A stretch of DNA of 64,000 nt, from assembly GCF_010183535.1 (NCBI RefSeq), contig NC_071328.1, positions 12,090,001-12,154,000 of the forward strand. The letters run 5' to 3'. Below are positions 33,983-45,060 of this stretch, piece by piece. Under the pieces are notes generated by a model that was not told where the DNA came from, searched no databases, and saw nothing but the letters and a program-made list of their open reading frames with translations. The stretch is from Caenorhabditis remanei (lineage: Eukaryota > Nematoda > Chromadorea > Rhabditida > Rhabditidae). The stretch's first letter is position 1. Every line of letters starts with the position of its first letter. Position numbers and translations under genes: made by a program.

Positions 33983-35514
33983 CTACAACAAAGTACAACC
34001 GACGTCACCGTCGGTTCCTTCGGATTCTTGGCGCCTGAATCCTTCAGAAATCTCATCTTCGGTCCAGACAACGAACAGAAACAATCCTCTCTCCATCATA
34101 CTCGTATCGACTGTTGCCAGCTTTCCATCTTCTCGTTGAACGTCGAATCCTCCGCGAATGCAGAATTCGAATGTACTGCCACCCACTTTGTGGCTGAAAT
34201 ACTTGGAATGTGGATTTTATTTTTTGAAATGAGAGTGACACGCCACAAAACTCAAGTTTCACTCAAATAACGTTATATTTGATCCGAAAATTCCATTTCA
34301 GGATACTAAAATCGATTTTCAAGATACGAAATACACTGGTATTCTAATTTTCATTTTCCGCGGTAAAACCTGGGAATCAAAACTTTATATCTCTATTTTC
34401 ATGAGTGTTTGCGCTGAAAGCGGGATAGGAAATTAGAATTATCTTGCCTTACTTTTTGAATCTTTCAACAAGATAACCACTCCGATGACGTGTTTCCAGC
34501 CCATCCAGAACGTCGCCTCTCTCCAATATCTGACCGCAAAACATTGAAATAATTTCAAGACGATAGTTGGTTCCATTCAGCCAACTTTTGATGAAGCGAT
34601 TACAGTCGAAACTTGTCATGTTGGCACCGGAAATTCGGAAAAATATGCAATCCATATCCAATAAATAATCGATTGTAACCCAAGAAGCCATGCCAATTTT
34701 CAAAGTGTCCAAATCAAAATATCGATGATGTCTTATTCTGTCGTTGTCTTTCATGCAAATTGTGAGACGCTCGGTAACATTACAATTTCCGAAAAACATT
34801 GAAATATCTGCATCCGATAATTCGTTGTGCAAATAATCAATTCTTTTTATCGATGATTGTCGACTGATTAACCATTGAATTGCTCTCCGAAATTTCCAGA
34901 CAGACATTGTTCGAGAATTGATCAATTCGGTGATCGGCGTAGCGAACACTTCGGAGAAATAGTCAGCGAGATCCAAAACTGCATCGAACAGTTCGTAATT
35001 CCAATAAGTTAGAATAACTTGTCTATGAAAGGGTCTTTTCATCTCGGATGAATGAAACAGCTGATCGAAAGAGCCGACATCTCCCTTTTCTGGTTTCACA
35101 TATTTTTTGAAAATACACGGAACCTTGTGATCGCCGAACACCAAATCAACATTTTTCTCTCCGATGAACTTTTCCTCCATCAAATAAATAAAATCTTGAT
35201 GACCATTCCCTTGCAACGACACCAAGTACTTTGCATTTTTGTCGAATCGTTGTCCCCGCTTATCGCGTCGCCCGTGAACGTCAAAATTAATCGAAATTTC
35301 GATGTTTTGGTTCTTTTTGCACAATGAAGTGATGACTTCTTTCGTAGCTTTATTCGCGATTTGATGAAAGAACAATCTGTAAAAATCATTTAGAAGAAAT
35401 CTGATTCGACAAAAAATGTGAAACATACAAATGAATCGGGTCCATGAGCAATAAAATTCTGTCGCGTGCTTTCGGTTTTAGTTCGAATAATTTGAATGGA
35501 GTCGTCATTTCCAT
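33983..35514 (-). CDS. F-box protein, FBXA/FBXB-like with FBA-type C-terminal domain
   Basis: Three exons, about 35514-35429, 35376-34451 and 34195-33983. The first encodes an F-box start (PFKLFELKPKARDRILLLMD) that splices in phase to LLFFHQIANKATKEVI. The large middle exon has the long leucine/aromatic-rich F-box-associated region (SWLNGTNYRLEIISMFCGQI). The last exon supplies the typical end (FDVQREDGKLATV, then MMERGLFLFVVW). Using the small last exon extends the protein past an in-frame stop that follows the donor. It is probably an SCF adaptor. A fragment of a sister gene is at 44521-44640. Confidence 0.75.
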
Positions 35515-35657
35515 GCGGAGAAACTGGAAAAAAATATTTTTTTTTTAATTACAAAATACTATTTTCTAGAAAAAGCAATTTTCATCGACAGTTCTCAATT
35601 TGCCGAAAAAGAAAATGTTTGCTTCTTGCAATTGGCGCCGGCGCGGCTTCAAAAGTG

Positions 35658-36305
35658 GGGCAAAAACTCAATGGCTACACTTTTCTCATGGACTACACCA
35701 CTCATTGACTACAAAATTCGAGAAATTCTCTTATTGACTACATCTACAGTACTCGCCAAAAAGAACGCAATACTCGCAGTATTTAAGTTGAAATTAGTCA
35801 GCTTTGAGCATGTGCCACACCCTCACAGACTGTCTCACATTCTATTTGGCCAGTACAGTATCCAAAATGACACTAAAAAATTCCGAGGATTCCAAATCAG
35901 TGTGTTGAAAGAGGAACAAAGTTTACCCAATCTATGTGATTCTTGTGGAGGACCAGTTTTCACCATTCTCTTAGGTTTAGGTTTCTTAGAAATTCGGAAA
36001 AAAAACTTGACAAAGACGGTTATTATCGGTTTTCGTTTTTGTCTATTCTTTTCCGAACTTCTAAGAAACCTAAGCCTAAGAGAATGGTGAAAACTCGTTC
36101 CTAATTTGGCCAGTACGCTACTTTGCCTGGTCCTGTTTGGAAGATAAGGCTTCTGAGATATGTTATAAATTCAGATGGTCTAGTGGACTGTCTTTCAGAG
36201 AGATGTAGTCAATGAGAGAATTCTTAACATTTTTAGTCAATGAGTGGTGTAGTCAATGAGAAAAGTGTAGTAATTGAGAAAAATGAAGTCAATGAGTTTT
36301 TGCCC
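35658..36305. mobile_element. Inverted-repeat element with GGGCAAAAACTCA ends
   Basis: Arms of about 100 bp are rich in the words TCATTGACTACA / TGTAGTCAATGAG and end GGGCAAAAACTCA. The interior holds other insertions. Confidence 0.75.
35747..35858. mobile_element. Tc1/mariner-like MITE, 112 bp
   Basis: Ends CAGTACTCGCCAAAAAGAA and ATTTGGCCAGTACAG are inverted and flanked by TA on both sides, the target duplication of Tc1/mariner elements. The CAGT..GGCCAAA word is shared with Tc1 termini. No transposase. Confidence 0.7.
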
Positions 36306-36311
36306 AAAAGT

Positions 36312-36434
36312 GGTGCTACTTGGCTTAAGAACTGCACGAAGAAGAACTGTGTCGTTTAAGGACTCGTTTAGCAATGGAGCGTGTTCTCATGCAAAACAGT
36401 TCTCATTGGTGCAGTTCTTAAGCCAAGTAGCACC
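36312..36434. mobile_element. Small palindromic MITE with GGTGCTACTTGGCTTAAGAAC ends
   Basis: Ends GTGCTACTTGGCTTAAGAAC and its reverse complement at 36411-36434 enclose about 75 bp. No coding capacity. Confidence 0.8.
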
Positions 36435-36706
36435 CTCTGAAATCCACACATTTCGAGTCTATTCTCTGAAATTGAGATTTCAAGTTTAGAAAAAAAAAAC
36501 GTATCAATTCAAAAAAGGCAGAAATAACAAGGAAAAGACACCAAGTTTCTGGGAATCAAACAGAAACAACACTAATTGCTTCGAAAAAATTGTTTATTAA
36601 ATTGCCCACTTGGAGCACAACAAAGGCATGTAACATTCATTGACAATAAAAAAAACTGTACCATAAAAGGGGCTTTAATAGAGAACAGTTGTCAGAACAT
36701 GAATTC

Positions 36707-38211
36707 TTAATCCCAAAAAAAATCATCGTCAAAGTAGTCATAATCTTGATCGAATGCATTCTCATAGTCGTAATCATCCGGATCGAAATCACCCTCATAC
36801 TCGTCATAATCCATGTCCATGTCCCAACCAGGGATAGAATCAGAATCATCGCTTGTGTCTGAATCGGATTCATCTTCAATCCAGAAGTTCGCTTTTTTGG
36901 TGTCTCCGATCTGAAGACGAACTCTATCCTCCCTGACACGAAGGTAGACAGTCGGGTGATTGGTGTTGATGAGTTGATTGCGGTATTCTTTGCTGAAAGT
37001 TGAATTTTATGATTGCTGTTCATTGAAATTACAATAACTCACTATTCGTTGGTACTATCCGTCTTCTTGAATCCTGGTGGAATCGTTCCCAAATCCAAAT
37101 TTCGTTTTTGCGAGTTTTCAATACAGAATGCCGATCCATCTTCTCTTCTGTTTATGAATTTTTCAATGAGTTTGTAGACCAAATCGACAGTGAAATTGTC
37201 GGATTTCAAGGAGATTACAGATGCGTTGAGAGATAGAACGTCTTCATCGGAGACATTGCAGAGGCACTCGATCTGGAATTTGGGAATAAATTGTTAAAGG
37301 TGGTGATACATTTGATATATTAACATCATTTTGAAGTAATATCTACTCGAAAAATAATCCGATCACTCAGCTTCGAAAGAAACTAAAACTATTTATGGAT
37401 TCTCAAAGTTAGCCGATGATTCCCGTGTACTATTATTGAAACAGCTGCCACTTTCTCACCTCAATCTTCTCCAAATTTTTTACAATTTCGTCCTGCTTTC
37501 CAAACAATTCGAAAATATCGTCATCTGGAAACATCCTTCTCACTTTCATCTCTTTCAACAGTCTCTTATCACAATAGTCCATAATCTTCCACATCAAATC
37601 TTCAGATTCTATTCTCTCACAAAGAATCGATTTGATTTTCACTGGAATTTCACTTTCCCGCAAAACTCCGTCGAGTTTTTGTGTCAACTTTTTCATGTCT
37701 ATCGTGTCGATATAAACCCCCCCGAGATGAAACTGTCCGATTGTGACGTTCTTCTGAAGACACATTTGTCTGAAAAAGTCGATCGCTTCGTCCATTGGAT
37801 CAGAAATTTCAATCAAAATTTCCTCTCGATAATTAGACGAAATTTGTGTTCCGCCCGTCGGAGTTTTCTTGAATTCCAGAATGTAATTGCCTTTGAACGG
37901 TTCGACTGAAAGCTCCACAAGTACTCCTGTATTCCAGTGCAGAATTTTCACTAATGGAATGTATAGTTTGGTGGAATTGACGACTTGATACATGAGGGAG
38001 GAAGAAGCGCGGAGTCGGCGCCTGGAAATTTTTTTTGATTTAAAATTGGGAAATTAGGAGAAAACGAACACTCCGGGACACATTTTTTGAACGATTGCTT
38101 GCCATAAAAAAAAATTTAAAAAATTAACCTTGTAATGAAATCACATTTCTCCACCAATAATTGCAGCATTTCCGGTGGTAAATCGGATAATTCGATGGGT
38201 TTTTTGTTCAT
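36707..38211 (-). CDS. F-box-like protein with acidic C-terminus, copy A
   Basis: First of three related genes. The ATG at 38211 gives MNKKPIELSDLPPEMLQLL, an F-box-type start, splicing after FITR to RRLRASSSLMYQVVNSTKLY. The second exon runs to about 37460 and includes MCLQKNVTIGQF and IMDYCDKRLLKEMKVR. Exon 3 (about 37273-37044) starts IECLCNVSDEDVLSLNAS. The last exon ends in a very acidic tail (DDDFFWD, stop 36707-36709). The same order in all three copies supports the model. Substrate-recognition role is inferred from the F-box only. Confidence 0.75.
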
Positions 38212-38392
38212 CTGAAATCAGTCTTTTGTTAATCGAATATTTTTTTCAAAAAAAAGAAGACATCATTCAGATATTTTTAATTAAACAGTTTTAAACAAAT
38301 AGTTTTTCGAATAGAAACCCATAAAAAGCTAGAGAAAAAATAATTCTCGGTCTGATTTTTCAATTCTATTGTCATCTCAGAAATCGGGATGA

Positions 38393-39313
38393 TTCTGTTA
38401 TAACCCCCCGGAAAACTTCGTTAAACCCCCCCTGGCATAAATGTTGGAAAACCCCCCCACAAACGCTTGATCAGAGTGGTGGGGGAGCATATCAGTGTTT
38501 ATCCTTTAAAAGGAGGTGTGGGGGGCTCTATCAGTTGTTTGTTTAGGCTGATCAATATTTTCGAAATTATTAATTTTTCGTGATTTTTTCGGTTATTTGC
38601 CTATTTTTGGACTATTTCTTCATATTTTACCGACTTTTTAATTACAATTCCGCTTTATAGAGGTCGCGTCTATTTTTACACTCGAAATTTTGACAAAAAT
38701 TTGAGATAATTTCTGTTATGACGTCCAAATAGGGCTTTGAAGCATATTTAGCAGCGAAGTGTTTCTTCAAACCAGATTTCGAATTCTCATTGTTTGAATA
38801 TAGGCCCCCACCATTTGAATATAACCCCCCACCGTTTGAATATAGGCCCCCACCATTTGAATATACACCCCCACCATGTGAGGGACCACTTTTCACCATT
38901 CTCTTAGGCTTAGGTTTCTTAGAAATCCGGAAAACCATTTGAATATACACCCCCACCATTTGAATATACACCCCCACCATTTGAATATACACCCCCACCG
39001 TTTGAATATAGCCCCCCACCATTCCAATATGGACCCCCGTACATTCGAATATAACCCCCCAGTGGGGGGTTATGACAACATAGGGGTTTGGGGGTTCATA
39101 ATAGAATACCGTGGGGGGTTATAATCAAAAATTTCCAGATATGCGAATAAAGCCCCCCAAATCAACGGTGGGGGGAACTAACAGATTCGAACATGTCCCC
39201 CACAGAACGGTTCTGTTTAAGCCCCCCACCGTTTGGACCCCCCACTTTTGCACGGCGTGGGGGGGTTTTCCAACATGGAGGGTGGCATAACAGGGTGGGG
39301 GGGTATAACAGAA
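38393..39313. mobile_element. C-rich element with TTCTGTTATA ends and internal minisatellite
   Basis: Inverted ends TTCTGTTATAACCCCCC and GGGGGTATAACAGAA bound about 920 bp. Next to them lie a second pair, TGTTGGAAAACCCCCCC and its complement at 39262-39281. The middle holds the CCCCCACCATTTGAATATA minisatellite. G-runs at 39063-39119 (6, 4, 5 and 6 G) could form a quadruplex. Confidence 0.75.
38796..39060. repeat. Minisatellite, about 19-21 bp unit
   Basis: About ten imperfect units of CACCCCCACCATTTGAATATA, interrupted at 38888-38936 by the TTTTCACCATTCTCTTAGG unit also found at 35957 and 36047. On the minus strand it stays open as a GGGVYSN / MVGVYIQ repeat of 126 codons with no start context or splice support, so coding is doubtful. 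Confidence 0.85.
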
Positions 39314-40409
39314 TTTTCCCCAGAAATCACTCATTTCGAGTTTTGTTTTCTGAAATTGAGAACTCAAGTTTAGAAAGTAACGGATCAAAAAAAATAGCAA
39401 GGAAAAGAAACCAAGTATCCGGAAACAACGCGGAAAATCAACACTTCGAACAAATTTAATTAAAACTTGGGGCACAAAACAAATAACAAAAACATTGATT
39501 AACAACAAAGGAACAAATGTGCTCTACCGTTCACGGTGAGAGGTTCATCGAATCGAGGCAGAGCGCACTTGCGCAACACGTGGGCGAGAGAGCGGCGCGA
39601 GAGAGACGCAGAGAAACGAGAGAAAAAAAATTTCAACTGAAAATTCAGTTTTTCGTCAATTACAGCTCAGAAAAAAATAATTCCGTTTTCTAGTGTTGCA
39701 AGCCGTGTTGTTGGCGTAATTGTGAATATTTTGATTATAAAATGACCTGCGTTGGTGGAGTTTGCACAAAGTTATCACCGTTTTTCCATTTACTACTGAA
39801 AATTGAAAAAATAGCCAGTTTTTCACATTTTTCTCGAAAATGAAGTCTCGATGCAAACTCACGTTTGCAAGATGGATAGACCCAATTACTGCCAACATTT
39901 TAATCACAAAATTGTTCGATAATACTCAAAACTAATGGAGTTGATACATTTTTTGTGAACAGCTGACTGTTATCACAATTCTGAAAAACACCGATTTCTC
40001 ATTGAAATCGGTGTTTTTCATAGTTCTTTTGGACTGAATAATCATAAAAGTAGTTTTGAAGTTACTTTTCAGCAATTTTTGCTTGAAAATCTAGAAATTT
40101 GAAAAAAATATTGAAAAAATTTTTTTTCAAAATTTTTAAAATTTTGACTTTTTATGATTCGTTAGTCATTAGTAGCTACTCAGAACCTTAAATTGGTTAA
40201 TTTTCTTGCATTTCCTCTGAGTATTCCATTTTTGAATCGAAATTCTATTATTGTAGGCTTGCAAATTTCTAAATCGAGAAATGCGCCAATGATCTAATAG
40301 TACGCAAGCAATGTCTTCAACTTTGCACTTTCGATGAACCTCTCACCGTGCCGTTATTCGGAAAAACAGTTTTAAGGAGATTTCAATAGAGAGCAGGAAT
40401 TCTGAATCC
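39314..40409. other. Gene-free interval between F-box copies A and B
   Basis: Holds a shared upstream stretch (AACAACAAAGGAACAAATGTG), then an inserted block whose ends are inverted (CACGGTGAGAGGTTCATCGA at about 39535 and TCGATGAACCTCTCACCGTG at 40334). The hairpin at 39982-40020 lies inside. No gene is present. Confidence 0.55.
39982..40020. repeat. Perfect 17-bp hairpin
   Basis: TGAAAAACACCGATTTC pairs perfectly with GAAATCGGTGTTTTTCA around a 5-base loop. It is too short for a classic miRNA precursor. Confidence 0.85.
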
Positions 40410-42402
40410 TCAATAAAAATCATCATCATAGTCGTCATCTTGATCGTCTTCATCGAAATCTTGATCGAATGACTCTTCATACGAGCCATCCGGATCGACC
40501 GAATCAGAGGAAGAATTAGGTTCATCGCTTGTATCATCGCTTGTGTCGTGATTGTATTCAGCCTTTTTCCATAAATTTACTTTTTTGGTGTATCCGATCT
40601 GAAGGAGAACTCGATCTTCACTGACACTGAGGTAGACGGTCGGGTGGCTGGTGTCGATGAGTTGGTTGCGGAATTCTTTGCTGAAAATTGAAATTTATGA
40701 TTACTTTCAAATTCACAATTACTCACCATCCATTTTTAATAGTCGTCTTCTTGATCTTGAATCCTGGTGGAATTATTTTCAAATTCAATTTTCGTTTTGA
40801 CGAGTTCTCAATACAGAATGCAGATCCATCTTCTCTCTTGTTTGTGAATTTTTCGATGAGTTTGTAGACCAAATCGTCAGTGAAATTCTCGAATTTCAAG
40901 AAGATTATAGACGCGTTGAGAGATAGAACGTCTTCATCGGAGACATTGCAGAAACACTCGATCTGGAAATTGGGAAGAACATGTTAAAGAAGGACTGAAG
41001 TCATAATTTTTATTGCAGATTCCGATACTTCAGTCAATTCTAAAAACTTTCATCGTCGAAACATTTGTTAAAAATAGCTCGGAACGCCACAATTCCCGTT
41101 CTCCTGACTCAAAAAAAGGTGGTGCAAGAGTTTTTCTGCGCGGCGTTGTAGCCCTATCGGACAAAATTTCACCTTAATTCCTCGCTTTTTTAAACAAATT
41201 TTCGTGTTTTTCAGGTGATATCGTGGAAAAAAATATGAAACTAAGACAATTTGTTGGAAAAAGTGAGAAAACGAAGAATTGAACAGAAACCCTTGTCCGA
41301 GAGGACTACATGCTGCGTGGAAACTAATTCACCAAGGCTCCTTTTGAGTCAGGAGATCGGGAATTGTAGGGTTCAGAGCGATTTTTTTCATGTACTCAAA
41401 TGATGAACGTTTCTTAGAAATTTGAATCTGCAATATAAAAATATGACTTTAGTCCTCCTTTAAGGAGGTGATACAATTGATCTATGAATATTATTTTGCA
41501 GTTATATCTACTCGAAAAAGAATCCGATCAATTTCTCACCTCAATCTTTTTAAAATTTTTCACGATTTCATCCTGCTTTCCAAACAATTCGAAAACCTTA
41601 TTTGGATTCCACGTTCTCACTTTCATCTCTCTCAACAGGCTCTTATCACAATAGTCCATAACCTTCCACATCAAATCAGCAGATTTTATTCTCGTACAAT
41701 AAATCGATTTGATTTTTAACGGAAATTCACTTTTCTCCAGAACTCCGAGCAGTTTTTCTGTCAATTTGTTCACGTTGCCCATGTGTAACTGTCCGATTGT
41801 CACGTTCTTTTGGAGACACATCTGTCTGAACCAGTCGATCGCTTCGTCTATTGGATCCGAGTTTCCAATCACCACTGGCTCTCGCTCATCAGCCTCCATT
41901 CGTGTTTCGCCCTTCTGATTTTTTTCGAATAGTAGAGTGTGATAGCCTCCAAACTTTGCTTTGAATGTAAGTTCCACAACTACTGTCTTTTCATTCCAGA
42001 GCGTCATTTTTACAATTGGAATGTATAGTTTTGTAGAATTAACGAGTTGATACATAAGGGAAGAGGAAGCGCGGAGTCGGCGTCTGGAAATTGTTGTTTA
42101 TGTAAAACTGGGAAATTATGAGAAAACGAACACTCCGGGACACTTAAAAAATAATTGACTGTTTTTTTTGTTGTAGAATTTGTTCGAAAATCAAGATTTT
42201 CAGTTAATTTCTCGTTTTTGGAATCAAAACCATCGATGAAATTCAACAATTGACTGAAAACATGAGCTACATTTGTTAAACGAATAACTGCCAAAAAATG
42301 TAACATTAAAATATCGAACCTTGTAATGAAGTCACATTTCTCCACTAATAATCGCAGCATTTCCGGTGGTAAATCGGATAATCTGATTGATTTTTTGGTC
42401 AT
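40410..42402 (-). CDS. F-box-like protein with acidic C-terminus, copy B
   Basis: Starts MTKKSIRLSDLPPEMLRLL at 42402. Exon 2 opens with RRLRASSSLMYQLVNSTKLY after a longer first intron (about 42086-42320) that has gained sequence relative to copies A and C. Exon 2 ends near 41540, exon 3 is about 40962-40730 and the last exon ends in the acidic EDDQDDDYDDDFY at stop 40410-40412. The intron between exons 2 and 3 carries a palindromic insertion (41077-41379) absent from copy C. No frame breaks were seen. Confidence 0.72.
41077..41379. mobile_element. Palindromic insertion in the F-box copy B intron
   Basis: Inverted ends GCTCGGAACGCCACAATTCC and GGGAATTGTAGGGTTCAGAGC, with TCTCCTGACTCAAAAA / TTTTGAGTCAGGAGA inside. 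The homologous intron of copy C (43380-43500) matches on both sides but lacks it. Confidence 0.8.
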
Positions 42403-42673
42403 CTGAAATAATTTAGATAACTTGACTTCTTCAAACCCTGGAAACGAACGAGAACATTAAAAAAATCGTGTCTGAGCCATCAATTCAAAAAGGGAAACAT
42501 AGCAAGGAAAATACACCGAGTCTCTGGAAATCAGGCAGAAAATCAACACATTGCTTCAAACAAAATTCAATTTAATTGCCCACTTGGAACACAAAACAAA
42601 TAACAAAAACATTAATTAACAACAAAAAAACAACTGTGCTCTACCGAGAGAGCATTTGTCAGAACAGGAAATC

Positions 42674-44218
42674 TTAATCCCAAGAATAATCATGATTTGG
42701 ATGATAGCCGTGAAATTCCGGATCGGATGCGTACTCATCATTCCCGACATCAATATAGACTCCACCATCATACGCGTTATAATCACTTTCCCATCCAGGG
42801 GAAGAATCAGAATCATCGCTTGTTTCGGAATCGGATTCATCTTCAATCCAGAAGTTCGCCTTTTTGGTGTCTCCGATTTGAAGGAGAACTCGATCATCAC
42901 TGACACGGAGGTAGACGGTCGGATGATTGGTGTCGATGAGTTGGTTGCGGTATTCCTTGCTGAAAATTGAATTTTTTTAAAATTAATTTTCAATGAATTT
43001 ATTGTCGAAATAAAAAAGTTCCGACATTTTTTTTCACGTCAGAATGCAGACACAGTAGTAATTTTGTACTGAGTCTGCATTTTGTCGTAAGAAAAAATGT
43101 CGGAACTTTTTTATTTTGATAATACAATTACTCACTATTCGTTGGTACTATTGGTCTCCTCGAATCCTGGCGGAATCATTTCCAAATCCAAATTTTCTTC
43201 TTGCGAGTTCTGAATACAGAATGCAGATCCGTCTTCTCTCTTGTTTGTGAATTTTTCAATGAGTTTGTAGACCAAATCGTCCGAGAAATAGTCGGATTTC
43301 AAGGAGATTACAGATGCGTTGAGAGATAGAACGTCTTCATCGGAGACATTGCAGAGGGAGTCGATCTGGAAATTGAAAAGAACTTGATAAAGAAGGACTG
43401 AAGTCATATTTTTTAATGCAGATTCCGATACTTCAGACAATTCAAACAAACTTTCATCGGAGCATACCCTAAAAATCGACCTAAATGCTACAACTCCAAC
43501 AGATGATTTCCGTGTACTTTTATTGAAACAACTACCACTTTCTCACCTCAATCTTCTCCAAATTTTTCACAATTCCGTCCTGCTTTCCAAACAATTCGAA
43601 AACCGCATCGGTATTCGCCGTTTCCACTTTCATCTCTTTCAGAAGGCTCTTGTCACAATAGTCCATAACCTTCCACATCAAATCTTCAGATTCTGTTTCC
43701 GAACATAGAATCGATCTAATTTTCAATCGAATTTCACTTTTCACAAGAACTCCCTCCAGTTTTTCTGTCAATTTGTTGACGTTGCCCAGGTGTAACTGTC
43801 CGATTGTCACGTTCTTTTGGAGACACATCTGTCTGAACCATTCGATCGCTGCGTCCATGGGATCCGAGTTTTCAACTAACACTTCCTTTCGAAAATCAGA
43901 CTCCATTCGTGTTTCGCCTTTATGATTTTTCATGAATAGCACAATGTGATCGTCTTTGGACTTTTCGGGTGTAAGCTCCACAATTACTGCTTTATTCCAG
44001 AGCGTCATTTTTACTGATGGAATGTATAGTTTAGTGGAATTGACGACTTGATACATGAGAGAGGAGGAAGCGCGGAGTCGGCGTCTGGAAATTTTTGTTG
44101 AAGTAAAAAACGAGAGAATTGGAAAAATATCAAACCTTGTAACGAAATTACATTTCTCCACCAATAATTGCAGAATTTCCGGTGGTAAATCGGATAATTC
44201 GATCGGTTTTTCGGTCAT
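42674..44218 (-). CDS. F-box-like protein with acidic C-terminus, copy C
   Basis: Starts MTEKPIELSDLPPEILQLL at 44218. Exon 2 (about 44092-43545) carries RRLRASSSLMYQVVNSTKLY and MCLQKNVTIGQLHLGNVNKL. Exon 3 is about 43367-43133 and the final exon encodes the FWIEDESDSETSDDSDSSP-type acidic region, ending HDYSWD with stop 42674-42676. Copy A shares the same last-exon features. A MITE (43008-43117) lies in the intron before the last exon. The reading frame is intact. Confidence 0.75.
43008..43117. mobile_element. 110-bp palindromic MITE in F-box copy C intron
   Basis: Ends AAATAAAAAAGTTCCGACAT and ATGTCGGAACTTTTTTATTT are perfect inverses; inner words GCAGACACAGTA / TACTGAGTCTGC also pair. 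The intron of copy A lacks it. Confidence 0.85.
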
Positions 44219-44392
44219 CTGGAATAATTTAGGTAAATTAGCCTCTTCAAAACCTGGAAACGAACGAGAACATTTTTTTAAAATCGCGCCTGAGCTGTGG
44301 AACAGGTTAAAAATCCGCAAAAGACTAAAATGACGGCACGTTCAAAGTTGCTATTTATTTACAAAAAACGAAAACGACAAATCTGCGCCGGC

Positions 44393-44513
44393 CAAAGTTG
44401 ATTTGTAGATTTGCAAATTGATTTGCTGATTTTGCAGATATCGAAGTTGAAAAATTCAGTATGAGCAATAACTCATAACTGCAAATCAGCAAATCTACAA
44501 ATGAACTTTGGAA
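44393..44513. repeat. Inverted repeat
   Basis: CAAAGTTGATTTGTAGATTT and AAATCTACAAATGAACTTTG pair, with GATTTGCTGATTTTGCAG / CTGCAAATCAGCAAATC inside. Confidence 0.75.
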
Positions 44514-44520
44514 ATTCGAA

Positions 44521-44640
44521 GCGAAAAAACCTGAAACATAGTGAAAATACACATGAATCAGGTCCATGAGCAACAAAAACTTTTGTTTTTTTGCAATTCG
44601 CGGCGCGGCGCGAAAAGTTCCGAGTTGAGTGGAGCGTATT
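44521..44640 (-). pseudogene. Remnant of an F-box gene first exon
   Basis: The minus strand reads TTGCTCATGGACCTGATTCA with flanking bases, matching the end of exon 1 and the donor of the F-box gene at 35429-35470. Upstream GC-rich bases (GGCGCGGCGCG) resemble 35630-35650. No other exon of that gene follows, so this is a dead fragment. Confidence 0.65.
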
Positions 44641-45060
44641 TGCATTTTACAGTAATTTTCAGATTTTTGCGAAAAACAGAACATTTCATAGAAATTGATG
44701 AATTACTGCATTTCATAGCAGAAACATAAAATCAAAAAAACAACGAAAATTTTGAAAACAGATGGACGAAGAGAGAACTCTCTCACTTTAAAAAATTTTA
44801 CCACTGGAGTGCATTTTCCACATTTCTTCCTTCTCAATACAAACCGTTGTTCTTTGCTCTAACTACTACCTGGTCCCTCATCAATATCAACAAATGAAGA
44901 GTTTCGCACCTGAAAATGTTTATTTCAAATCGTCTCATATTTCAGGAAATGGCATCAGCGGCTAGCACCTTTCACCTCCCAAAAATTATTATTATTATTA
45001 CGGTGATTTTTAGTATTAGCAGGACTTACTTCATTTTTAGTCTAGTCTCCATTTGAAAGA
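44641..45060. promoter_or_regulatory. Upstream region of the collagen-olfactomedin gene
   Basis: AT-rich DNA with a short ATT repeat (44986-45000). No other gene is seen. Confidence 0.4.

Larger units (their letters stand above)
35515..36706. other. Gene-free interval packed with nested inverted repeats
   Basis: Between two F-box genes lie three elements described separately (35658-36305, 35747-35858, 36312-36434). An inner inverted pair TTTTCACCATTCTCTTAGG (about 35957-36003 and 36047-36093) recurs once more at 38888-38936. No gene is present. Confidence 0.65.

Noticed and set aside
33887..34270. Plus-strand frame over the F-box gene end
   Set aside because: Antisense of the last exon and intron of the F-box gene at 33983-35514.
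38642..39022. 126-codon minus-strand frame (GGGVYSN repeats)
   Set aside because: Produced by a minisatellite whose unit is close to a multiple of three; no start context, splice site or conservation evidence.
39197..39286. Possible CRISPR-like or satellite array in the C-rich zone
   Set aside because: Units are tandem without unique spacers, and the setting is a eukaryotic genome.
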